The notes beneath the pieces are model-generated. The model was not told the DNA's origin. It ran no database searches and worked only from the letters and a program-made list of their open reading frames with translations. Shown here piece after piece: positions 23,090 through 33,680 of a DNA stretch of 64,000 bases (position 1 is the stretch's first letter; every line of letters starts with the position of its first letter). The position numbers and the translations under genes were made by a program. The DNA is taken from positions 124,001-188,000 of the forward strand of contig JAYWVB010000048.1 in NCBI GenBank assembly GCA_039881045.1, in the 5' to 3' direction. Origin of the DNA: Chaetomium olivaceum (lineage: Eukaryota > Ascomycota > Sordariomycetes > Sordariales > Chaetomiaceae).

Positions 23090-25975
23090 ATGAATTTTCC
23101 ATCGCGCTCCACATCCCTCTCGGTAGTCCCACAGCCGGTGCGACGACCTTCAGTGAGCTCGAGACTGTCTTCGGCTGTTTCCGTCGCCGAGCGAGGTGAG
23201 ACCCAGGATGGAGGGGGCATAGCAGCCCAGCACCAAATAGAGGAGGAGATTGCAAAGATCAAACGCTACGAGGTTGGACCTACTCCCTTTTTCCCCTTCC
23301 GCATTGTAGTCGCAGTCACTGACCAAGACCTCTCTCTTCAGGACTTCACCACCATCGGTATGCGCCAACTTCCAATCGTCGTCGTCGTCGTCGTCGCAGT
23401 TGAGCAACTCGAACCCCCAAGCTAATACGAGAAAGATTGGGTCCAGGATGCTGCCCGGGAACAGCTGCGCAGAAAGGCGCGGAGGAAGCGACAGGCCGGC
23501 CTCTATGGTGCGGGGTGGAGGCAGCGGATACGGGAAGCCTACGATGCGGCCCAGGGATGGATTGTCGTCACCATCATTGGCGCCGCGATTGGGCTGAATG
23601 CTGGCTTATTGAACATTATTACTGAATGGCTGGCCGACATCAAGCTCGGCTACTGCTCCACCAAATTCTACCTGAACGAGGACTTCTGTTGCTGGGGCGA
23701 AGAGAATGGTAAAGATGCCGTGGGCTATGTTATGGCCTAGCCGATACCCGCCACAGTTCGGAACACCCTGCTTACACTCGCTAGGATGCGCCGACTGGCA
23801 CCGATGGACCATCATCGAACCCGTCAACTACATCATATATATAATCTTTGCGGTCCGACCCCTCTAAGACAGATATAGCCCGAAGTCGTGAGCTGACTAC
23901 CTCATTAGGCTTTGTTCGCCTCTACAGCTGCCGTTCTCGTCAAGTCATATGCCCCATACGCCGCGGGATCGGGCATTTCCGAGATCAAGTGCATCATTGC
24001 CGGCTTCGTCATGAAAGGCTTCCTCGGCTTCTGGACACTGGTCATTAAGTCTCTAGCCTTGCCCCTCTCCATTGGGTCTGGGCTCTCTGTCGGAAAAGAG
24101 GGGCCGAGTGTCCACTATGCCGTCTGTACCGGAAACGTTATCTCTAGGCTCTTTGCCAAATACCGTCGGAATGCGTCCAAAACCCGCGAGGTTCTCAGTG
24201 CCTGCGCTGCCGCCGGTGTGGCTGTCGCCTTCGGTAGCCCCATAGGCGGCGTGCTCTTCTCGCTCGAAGAGATGTCGAGCTACTTCCCCCTCAAAACCTT
24301 GTGGCGCAGCTACTTTTGCGCCCTGGTTGCGACGGCGGTGCTGGCCGCCATGAACCCCTTCCGAACGGGCCAGCTGGTCATGTTCCAGGTCAAGTATGAC
24401 CGGTCATGGCACTTCTTCGAGGTCCTATTCTACATTATCATCGGTATCTTCGGTGGTCTGTACGGTGCCTTTGTGATGAAATGGAACCTCAGGGTTCAGG
24501 CGTTTCGGAAGAAGTACCTGACAAACTACGCCATCCTCGAGGCGACGCTGCTGGCTGTCGCCACCGCTATTGTCTGCTACCCCAATGCTTTCCTGCGGAT
24601 CGAGATGACCGAGAGCATGAAAGTCCTTTTCCGAGAATGCGAGGGCGCAGAGGACTACCATGGGTTGTGTGACCCCAAGCACCGCTTCGGGAACGTTGTC
24701 TCCCTCCTCCTAGCCACCGTCATTAGGATCTTTTTCGTTATCATATCTTATGGCTGCAAAGTTCCGGCCGGCATCTTTGTGCCTTCTATGGCAATCGGCG
24801 CATCATTTGGGCGAACCGTGGGAATCATCGTTCAAGCCATCCACGAAGCCAACCCGAAGAGCGTCTTCTTCTCCGCGTGCGAGCCCGATGTCCCATGCAT
24901 CACCCCCGGGACATACGCGTTCCTCGGTGCTGCCGCGGCGCTCAGCGGCATTATGCACATTACCGTTTCCGTCGTTGTCATCATGTTCGAGCTAACCGGC
25001 GCGCTCACCTACATTCTCCCGACCATGATCGTCGTCGGCGTCACCAAAGCCGTCAGCGAGCTCTGCGGCAAGGGCGGGATCGCGGACCGCATGATTTGGT
25101 TCAGCGGTTTTCCATATCTCGACCATAAAGAAGAGCACAACTTCGGCGTCCCCGTCTCGCAGGCCATGATCGCCGATGTCGTCTCCATCCCCTCCACCGG
25201 CATGACCCTCAAAGCCGTCGAACGGCTCCTCACAAAGGACAACTACCAAGGCTTCCCCATCGTCGAAGACGACACCTCGCGCCTCCTCCTCGGCTACATC
25301 GGCCGCACCGAGCTTCGTTACGCCGTCGACCGCGCCAAGCGCGAACGCACCCTCAGCCCCCTAGCAAAATGCACCTTTGCCGTCCCTTCGGCCACCACCA
25401 CAACCGCCACCCCCAACCCCCTCTTCACCACCTCCCCCTCCACCCCCTCCGCCCCCGGCCCCCCACTCGACTACGCCACCTCGGCCTCCACCACCATCGA
25501 CTTCACCCCCTACATCGACCCCACCCCCTTAACCGCCCACCCGCGCCTACCCTTAGAAACAGTAATGGAGCTCTTCCGCAAGATCGGCCCGCGCGTCATC
25601 CTCATCGAGCACCGCGGCCGCCTCACGGGCCTGGTCACCGTCAAGGACTGCCTCAAGTACCAGGTCAAGGCCGAGGCCGCCGAGCACCTGCACGCGCACC
25701 CGCGCGACGGGGATCTCAGGAGGATGGAGGAGGAAGGCCAGGAGAGGGTGTGGGCGATGATTAGGGCGGCCGCCGGGTGGGTGTCGGATACGGTGGGGCG
25801 GGTGAGTGGTGGGAGGGTGAGGTTGAGGGATTCGTGGGAGGGCGGGGAGGGCGATCGTGATTTTGCTGCGGGGAGTGGAGGGGGTGGGCGTGGGAGGAAT
25901 GGGCATGGGATATTGGATGGGACGGAGGAGTTGCGGGGGGATGAGGATGGGGGGTTGGAGTTGGAGGATCGGTGA
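23090..25975 (+). CDS. CLC-type chloride channel/transporter with CBS domains (Gef1-like)
   Basis: Membrane protein moving chloride, probably in exchange for protons in Golgi/vacuolar membranes like yeast Gef1. Five exons (23090-23272, 23342-23357, 23436-23708, 23785-23852, 23909-25975) give 2607 nt and 868 residues. The cytosolic N-terminus contains EIAKIKRYEDFTTIDWVQD, typical of fungal CLCs. Pore motifs follow: GSGISEIKC, the gating glutamate in GKEGPSVHY, SPIGGVLFSLEE and the GIFVPSMAIGASFGR segment. Two CBS domains follow (PVSQAMIADVVSIPS to LLLGYIGRTEL; VMELFRKIGPRVILIEHRGR to VTVKDCLKYQVK). The tail is Gly/acid-rich. Exon 2 is only 16 nt, yet phases and the conserved peptide require it. 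Intron 4 uses a rare GTCCGA donor. Confidence 0.95.
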
Positions 25976-27184
25976 CACGTTTATGGGACGAGTCGATAGC
26001 CGACGAGTTGGATTGGGTTCGGTTGGGCTTGTTAGGGTTTTTTTCCCAGTGGTTTGATATGATATCGTAGGTAGATGGATGGATTATGAGATGAATTGAA
26101 GTGAGTGTCTCTTATCTTCTTGACTGCGAGAGGACGCGGGTGCGATGGATGCGTTCGTTGGTGAAACAATGAAACAAACCTGCATGCATTGGGGAGTCGA
26201 CGGCGCGTCCTTGAGGCGTCTGTTCGAGAATCGGGACCTGCCCTACGGAGAGGTGACTGGGTGAGTGAAGAAACAAGCGGAAAAACAAGGCTTAGTTTCC
26301 CAACACAATCGGTCTATCGCGCAAGGGTTGGTGGTGGTAGATCTGTATGTATGTATATCCCCCGACGATATCCGCTTCTAAGGAGTCCGGATATCTCCCC
26401 TATTGGCTTATTTGTGCCCAAAATCTCAAAACACGAGCGGAGCGTATATGCGACATGGAATAGGTGTGACGAAGCTCAACTGGCCCATGTAATATCGACG
26501 CACTCGATGGTTTCTTTGTCACTGCCACGAGTCACTGCCCACGAGTCGACTTGAAAGAGTCTCCCTTTCAATTGTCTCATTAAAATAGTGAGAATGCCAA
26601 TTCCGGAAAAAAAGTCTTGTAAAACCGCAGCTGAACTCGGTAAATCCAATATGTACTCAATTGGACTCGTATGACGCCAAGGAGATCCGCGCCGTGCAGT
26701 GGCACAATCGCCAGTTGCCAGCACTGCAATTGGAGTTTCTGTTATTCACGCCGAGCTGATCCACACATTGGGTTCGTGTCTCGCCTTCCGAGCCTCAGCA
26801 GGTCACATGGCTGCGGTGCGCAGGTGACCCCACCGAGGTCGGCGCCAACGGCGCTATGGCGCCGGGAACCCTGGCAGCGCCTTGGAACACATCAACGCCG
26901 GTTGACAGACCCCTTTCTGACACCGCCATTTCCAACTCTTATCCTTTGCAGCGTACCATAACCCCATGCGTTCATCCGAACAATCATCAAGCATCCACCA
27001 AACCAACTTTTCTCCGATATCACGACAACAGCAGTCGTCAGACACCTCTAACCGGCACCTTCGGCATCCATCGACCCACTGAATTTGATCGGGATCCACC
27101 AGCCCGCAGCGTCATCGGAATCGCAACATCGAGTCTTTCTTTTGCATCGTTGGTTTGTTGCCGATAACCCCTAAGATCATCACC
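25976..27184. other. Intergenic stretch, CLC to cysteine dioxygenase
   Basis: About 1.2 kb without a supportable gene. The right end (from about 26,900) is C/A-rich and becomes the leader of the cysteine dioxygenase gene, ending in a good ATCACCATG context. Confidence 0.45.
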
Positions 27185-27862
27185 ATGGCGGTCGGTATCA
27201 TCAAGAGCTCCGTGTCGAGTGTGTCGTCATCGTTTGCGTGCCGCGCCACCATTGACGCCAATCGGTTTGACGACCTCGTGCTCGCCCTGAAAGATGCCCT
27301 CGGACCTTCGTCTGGTCTCACATCAGACGATGTCGACGTCGACCATCTGACCCGGCTGATGCGTGACTATGACTCGACTCCGCGGGAGTGGTCCAAGTTC
27401 GCCATGGGCGACGAGAGCCGGGCGTACACAAGGAACCTCGTCGACGAGGGCAACGGGAAGAGCAACCTGGTAGGTCCCCAGTAACAAGACAAGAGAAACC
27501 CATCATTTGTTTACTTTGCCCCTGACTGACAAAAACAGCTGGTCCTCGTTTGGTCTCCCGGCAAGGGCAGCCCGATCCACGACCACGGCAACGCCCACTG
27601 CCTGATGAAGATCCTCCACGGTGACTTGACAGAAACGAGATATGACTTCCCGGAAGGGGAGACAGAGAAGCCGATGAGGGTCATCTCGGAGAAGGTACAT
27701 AAGGAGAACGAAGTGGCGTACATGGCGGACGAGTTGGGTGTCCACCGCGTCTCGAACCAGGGCAGCGGCTTCGCTGTGTCCCTACATTTGTATACTCCGC
27801 CCAACGTTGCCAAGGGGGTTGCCACATCTTCAATGTTGAGACAGGGAAAAAGAGCCATGTGA
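27185..27862 (+). CDS. cdo1: Cysteine dioxygenase
   Basis: Oxidises L-cysteine to cysteine sulfinate with O2 at a mononuclear Fe(II) site, the first step of cysteine breakdown. Two exons (27185-27469, 27539-27862) give 609 nt and 202 residues, the normal size. The metal ligands are visible in IHDHGNAHC (two histidines) and in DELGVHRVSN (third histidine). The cysteine of HGNAHC and the tyrosine of LHLYTPP correspond to the thioether-crosslinked pair of the mammalian enzyme. The cupin barrel between them is complete. The intron starts GTAGGT and ends ACAG. No cysteine-metabolism neighbour is present. Confidence 0.94.
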
Positions 27863-28859
27863 AGAACTGCGGATACTTCTCCGCGTACGGGAAAAGGTTG
27901 TGATGGGAATGAAAGGGGAGAGCGAGTCCGGCTTTTGCGGTACAGGCAACTTTGCCAGCGGAGTTTGGGGTTGGGATGAGGGATGAGGATCATACTACCA
28001 TATAATATGCCCAATAGATAACAGAATAAGATGTTTACTTCCCCTTTCGCACACAATGTCCAACGTCGCCGAGCACACTTGCTCATGAAATGCGTCTGTG
28101 AGTGCCGCATTCGAGCGAGATCCAGCGAAATCCAGCGAATCCAGCGCGTCTTCCCAAAACGGAAACGGGGGCCACTTGGTGCTGCTGAGAGTGGTTTCGT
28201 CGAATTCTCGCGCAAAAACGGACATGGCGACACCGCTGAAAAGCTCAGGCGAGGGCGATGGTTGTCAAGGGCCGATGACACGCCAGGAGAAGAAAACAGA
28301 GGAGAAAAGGGAGGGAAGAGGTTGACGTCGTCGACGTTGTGAGCAGCCTTTCTAGACTAGAGCCGATTTGGGACTAGCGCGGATTGCACCATTTGACTCT
28401 TGGTTCATTGGCTGTCAGGGCAAGGTGGGTTTTCCTCAAGGAGCACGTGCTTTGTAAGCCTCCTCGGGTTGACCTCCTCACGTGCCACTGAATCCAGCAA
28501 CACCAAGCACATTCGCCGGCCGAAGTGTGAGCCGCGAGGGCCTGTTCGTTCATCTTCACTTCAAATCCGAGTTTCCTTATATCCTCTGAACTCGCTTCTT
28601 TATAGCATCCCGATGGTTATTTTAAGCGTGTTATTCCTTGAAAGTTGAACTCTTCTCCAAGGGGAGGTGTGTTACGGGCCTACGGCCAGAAAGAGGATAG
28701 ACGGGATATTGAAGAGCATGATCAATGAAATATCAGCTAGGTCCTATCCACCCGGGGGAGTCTAACTAGGTAGACGTTGGGGACTCCAAGTCATAGTTTT
28801 GCGTATCGAGACAACACCAGACATAACACGATATCCAACCAAACCTCCACCTAACCACC
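27863..28859. other. Intergenic stretch between convergent genes
   Basis: About 1 kb between the 3' ends of the cysteine dioxygenase and the aldo-keto reductase. No open frame with a recognisable motif was found. It should contain both 3' UTRs. Confidence 0.45.
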
Positions 28860-30057
28860 CTACATATGAAAAGTCGGCTCCTCCTCACCCTCAAACGACT
28901 TATACACGGCCGTGATCGCATCAGCGAGCTCATCCGGCAGCGGTCCCGCCTCCAACGCATCCAGCGACTGCTGCAGCTGCTGTATGGTGCGGATGCCAAA
29001 GACCACGGCGTCCCCGTGCTGGCCGTCCAGCTGGGAGTGGAAGCGCGTCCAGCGCAGCGCCGCCGCGTGCCCGCTCACCCCGTGCTTCTCGGCGGCTCGC
29101 CGCACCGTGGCCACGGCGTCGTCGGTGGAGGGGCGCGTGTAGAACTCGAGGGCGCGCTTGCCTACGTGGTTCTGGGTGGGTGGTTGGTGGATTTTGTTAG
29201 AAAGGTGGTGGGTGGATGGTGGGTGTTTGCTGTTGGGGGTACAAGGACTGCTTACATCGTTGCTCCAGCGCGTTGAGGCGGAAGAGTTTCCGGCGTGGCC
29301 CGAGAACAGACCACCTGCTCCGGGACTGTGAGTGTTCTTCTTGTTAGTTTCGGCTTCCTTCGATTGTGCATCAACCCAGCCAAGGCTAGTGTCGACTCAC
29401 CTGTAGGCGAAGTAGGAGATGTTGTGCTTGCGGAGGAGCGGGATGAGCTCCTTTTCGCCGCCCCTCATGATGGCATTGTAGTTGCCCTGGTAGATGCTGG
29501 GCTTGACATAACCCTTCTCCTCGCAAATATCGAGGAATTGCTGTACTTCCTTGGCAGTGTAGTTGGACAGCCCAAACCTCTTGAACTTGCCCTCATGGAA
29601 GGCCTTGTTCATGGCTGCCGCAGCATCCTCAAAGGGCGTCTGACGGTCGGGAACGTGCAGGAACATGGACTCCGTAGCCGAAGTCTGGAGGTCAGTAAGC
29701 GACTGGTTAATGCTCGCCTCAATCTTGGCCGGCTCGTGGGAACCGGGAGTGCCATCGAGGACCTTGGTATGGATGGTGAACCGAGAGGCAGCCCCGGCCT
29801 TACCGAGACGGTCCTCGGAGCCCACGTAGTTGCGTGCTGAGTCGATAGTTCTGTAACCGCGACTATAAAACTCGTCAAGCAAGGCTTGGACCTCTTCTAC
29901 CTTGTCGATATGAATGACGCCAGGGAGCGCCGTAACATCGCCGACCTGGAGGAAGCCGGATATGTTAGAAGATAATAAGTCTAGGCGAACGAGAAACCTA
30001 ACGACTTACCGTGTGTGTGCCGAGAATAATTTGGGGGGCCTGACGAGCGGAAGCCAT
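28860..30057 (-). CDS. Aldo-keto reductase, aflatoxin-aldehyde-reductase (AKR7) type
   Basis: NADPH-dependent reductase of aldehydes and ketones, of the family containing aflatoxin B1 aldehyde reductases. Exons in reading order are 30057-30010, 29945-29401, 29325-29256 and 29171-28860, making 975 nt and 324 residues. The N-terminus MASARQAPQIILGTHTVGDV is typical. The catalytic residues fit: Asp in YRTIDSARNY, Tyr in RNYVGSED, Lys in IHTKVLDG and His in FLHVPDRQTP. Later landmarks are FGLSNYTAKEV, SIYQGNYNAI and YFAYSPGAGGLFSG, then a helical C-terminus ending EEEPTFHM. All four introns' edges are canonical. The upstream region carries a phased CCGC array and the next gene is a Zn2Cys6 regulator on the same strand, suggesting possible local control. 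The substrate is unknown. Confidence 0.92.
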
Positions 30058-30558
30058 GTTGACAAGGGGCGGATAGGGTGAGTGTTTATTGTGTTGTGAT
30101 GTGAACGGATGGTTGAGAGTGGGAGTTGGGAACATCAGCGTTTAGACGTGGCAGAATACCTACTTTATAGGGGCAACAGAGATCGCCGTGAGCCAGACTT
30201 CCTCTAGCATTGCTTTGAAATCATGTCTCTAGGGTTTCGAAGTGTATTGGGGTATCATCATCACTCCCGCAAGTCTTCCGCAGGTTTTCCGCAAGTCTTC
30301 CGCAACTCATCCGCAAATTGTCCGCCGGTGACCGCATGTTTCCTGCCATGGCTAATTCACAATGGAATCCCTTTCAGCAAGGAGCTACCAACTGTTTTCG
30401 GATATAATATTACTTTAGTGAACGTGCTGAATCGGGTTCCTTCAGGTCGAGCTGGTAGAAACACGTCTTAGTCACCACAACACCTTTCATCACCATTATG
30501 AGAAGTTAGGCATTGAGCGAGACATATACCGAATTACACCTCGAATAAACTACACCAT
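30058..30558 (-). promoter_or_regulatory. Upstream region of the aldo-keto reductase
   Basis: 500 bases between the aldo-keto reductase start and the stop codon of the Zn2Cys6 gene. It holds the phased CCGC array and no gene. Confidence 0.55.
30261..30336. promoter_or_regulatory. Helically phased CCGC(A) array, 11-bp period
   Basis: CCG triplets, each followed by C and mostly CA, start at 30267, 30278, 30289, 30300, 30311 and 30322, exactly 11 bases apart, with extra CCG at 30325 and 30332. The unit is close to AAGTCTTCCGC. It lies about 210-275 bases upstream of the aldo-keto reductase ATG. CCG/CGG triplets are the usual half-sites of Zn2Cys6 proteins, and a Zn2Cys6 gene is adjacent. Binding is inference only; it may also be a simple minisatellite. 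Confidence 0.7.
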
Positions 30559-31928
30559 CTAAACCCTACTTACCCCCGCCGTACCATCAATCCAACACTG
30601 CATCCTATCCTTACCCACCGCACACCCCCAAACCACCTTCGCAAAATCATCAATCTCCCCCGCCGCATACCGCGAGATAAAACGCTCAGGGCACAGCGAC
30701 GAGGCCAGCAGCGGCTCTGAACCCACCGAGGACAGCTCGAGCCACTTGACGGCCGACTGGGCCTCCCACAGCCCCGCGCGCGCGGTAAACATGACGGCCC
30801 CCGTGCACTCGGCCCAGCCGCGCACCATGCACTCGTAGACGTTAGCAATGGTCTCGATGATGATCAGCGAGCGCCGGACGCTTTCCGTCAGGATCCAGAG
30901 CTGCCAGAGCTCGGTGGCCGCGTCATAGTAGTCATCACTGTGGAAGTTATGATGATGGTGGGTGATAGGGGTAGTAGTAGTAGTAGTAGTGTGTTGGGGA
31001 AGGGGGTCCCGGGGGTTGTGGTACTGGTACTCGTCTCGGTATTGCTGCATTGCGTTCCACAGCTCGGCTAGCCATCGTCGGAGAGTCGGGAGCTGGGCTT
31101 CTGCCCCTACCCGCGCGCGCACCGAACCGTCGAATAGCCGGATGAAGGTGTAGGTAAACAGGGCGTGGACGCGGACGAGGTGACTTCGTACAGCCGCCGC
31201 CGCTACATCACCATCACCACCACCGCCACGAACGGCCGCAACGTTGGGCAGGCTCTCGCAGGCCAGCGCAGACGAGCGGTCCTCGGCGATCTGTAAAATG
31301 GTCTCCTTCACCGCCGGTGTGCAGCTGGTGTACGCGGCGAGCGTCGTGAAGGCATCCTGGAGGCAAGGAGCCATGCTCTTCCCGTACAGCCGCTCATGGA
31401 TGAAGCTAGTGTGACCGGTCCTGACCCACGACTGCAGCATCCCCTCCACGGAGCGGATGAAGGGGTCTAGCTCGACACCGGCGGAACCATGTGACTGTTG
31501 GTGCTCCTTGACCCAGGACTCGTCTTGGAGAAACCAGGGGCTAATCGGGGTGCCGGAGAGCTCTCCGCGTCCTCCGAAGAGGGCGTTCGAGAGGGGTGTT
31601 ATCGTTGAGATAAGATCATAGGGCGTGAGGGTATCGGGCTGAAGCGGGACATGATCCAGGCCGGCTCCGAGTCCGCTTCCGGGCCAGTCCCCGAAACTCA
31701 AACTCTCGACCGGCACGCCGGGACCCGGGCTCTGCAGAGTGGGCAACGATCCAGGCTGAGGTAACGCTGGGACCGGCGCGGCATCTCTCCGCCGTTTTTT
31801 AGGTTGCGGATAAAGACAGTCGATGTCCTTATCCAAACATCGCTGGCACTCGGGCAACTGCTGGTCGCACCTACGCTTGGCTTCGGCGCAGGCGATGCAC
31901 GCTTTCCGGAGAGTTTGGCATGGTGCAT
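30559..31928 (-). CDS. Zn2Cys6 transcription regulator
   Basis: Fungal binuclear zinc-cluster DNA-binding protein. The cluster is near the N-terminus: CIACAEAKRRC, then CQRCLDKDIDC, giving the C-x2-C-x6-C ... C-x2-C-x6-C pattern, followed by a basic PKKRRRD stretch. The rest is an unclassified helical region (with SMAPCLQDAFTTLAAYTSC, VKWLELSSVG and FAKVVWGCAVGKDRMQCWID) of the kind found in pathway regulators. The start is placed at 31928 (MHHAKLSGK). That start is one base out of frame with ACIACAEAK, the break falling near 31,902-31,905. One added base gives 456 residues with a natural SGKACIACAEAKRRC junction. No alternative in-frame ATG exists upstream before a stop. The aldo-keto reductase lies directly downstream and could be a target. 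Confidence 0.82.
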
Positions 31929-33680
31929 GACGTCGCGAAGGTAAGTAGTTGGTTACTCTGTAGCTGTATTCGTATTGTCTTCAAGTTCAATCCCTTCCTT
32001 CTACGTAGTAACATCGTAAGTAAGTCACACATTCCGGAGCTGCTTACAAATGCCCGAGATGCTTGGATTAGCAACTTCACGCGTCAGTTGTGAGAGTCAT
32101 GAGCGTGACCATAATTGTTCGAATTATGCGTTCCCAGAAATTAATTACATTGGATATTTTGTGACGCTTCTCCTGAGTTGGGGAGTGAGACATCATAACT
32201 TGACTCAAGCTGAACCTGATTCAGCGACCACCAGTTGCCGCAAAGTCCATGACCCGCCCCGAACCCCCCGAACCCGCCGAACCCGTCTTTGGGAAGGAGC
32301 AACAGTGGCAAGAGGACGCCCAGCGGCAAAAATGACCTGGATCATCCCCTTTAAGGGCAGTTAACTGCAAGGATCATTCGTACCCTAGCTTCCGGGGAAG
32401 TTTGGGGAAGAACAGCCAAGAGCCAAGAGTGAGAATGCCCCTCACCACAGAAAGCTTTTGCTTTAAAAATCTGCTGAGATAGGCTTAGTGGACTACGGTC
32501 TTGGCCTTTTTCTTGCGCGAAGGAAGGAAGGACCTTTTGCTTCCAGTTGGACTGCGTTTTTCCGTTTCATTTTGGCGAGGGGCCAGGCCATCCGCCCCCC
32601 CCCCCCAAGTTTTGACGCTGCCCGGTCTCCAGTCTCCAGCACCTTTTCAATAGTTACAGCACCACCTGCGACTTACATACCTCGTACACCAACAAACCAA
32701 CGTCAACAACAGGACGTGCCTCGAGGGCCTCGGAGTTGTGTCGCTTCAAACAGTCGTCTTTCCACATGGGGTTTCCGGGCCATACGAGAATGTTTTGCAT
32801 TTCCCCATGCTCGAAGATCTCAACCTCGGCGTGGTCGACCAGTCTTATTCAAGAGCGACAGAATTCGGACTTGGGTAGGTCGCATTTATTGCGGTCGAGA
32901 CTGCCTCACATGGTCTAGTCAAAACCATTCCGCCTAAATTCTTTGCTGCAGGGCCCCAGAGCTTCCAGAAACACAGGGAAGATGGTTGCTTTCTTGCTCG
33001 TCCAATTGCACTCAATTGCTCCAGCATTGCACCTGTGACGTGCCAAGGCTCCATTACCAAGTACACGATGCACCGTCAGCGTCTGAGCCCCCGATCATCC
33101 CTCGGCCATTCATCACGGACGGACACCCCGAAAAGGGGTTCCGCTGCCAGAGTCTCACGGCATGCTGGGGGCGCGCTGAGGCACAGCAAGGCATGCTGGC
33201 ATATCGGGTTTCACGGGAGATGAGAATTTGAGACGGACCTGGTAACCCAGTTGTGAGAAGAGAAGGGAGATGGGATCAGTAAGGTAGATGCTTCCTCTTC
33301 GTCCGCACATCGCTGCGAGCCTGTCGCCACCGACGTGCTTTTCCTCGGTAGGCCCGGAGCTTTTTGACAGAAGCTGGCTCCATACCAACCCAACCGCCCG
33401 GATACATAACGTTACATGCATACCCCCTCGTGGTTCCGGCCTTTTATTTTTCAGGGCCCAGACGAATGATAGTCCCTTGGCCTTCCCCAGATTCAGACGC
33501 AGCATAGGATCGGAGATTTGGCCGATCGTGATCATAAGCGACACCTCCCCCCCCCGTTTCCAAGACAGAGGCCGGTCCCGAAGCCTCTGCCCCGTGCTCC
33601 GATTCTGGCCAGAAACCCGCGAGAATGATGGCAACGGGAGTCTGCTGAGCAGCTCTCGCACTTATGTGTATTCACCAAAC
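31929..33680. promoter_or_regulatory. Divergent promoter region, Zn2Cys6 and GPCR-like genes
   Basis: 1.75 kb between two divergent starts. No gene could be supported. Runs of pyrimidines occur near 32,590-32,620 and 33,540-33,560. An open frame runs from 33,288 into the GPCR gene, but its first 131 codons look like translated leader with no motif. Confidence 0.45.
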
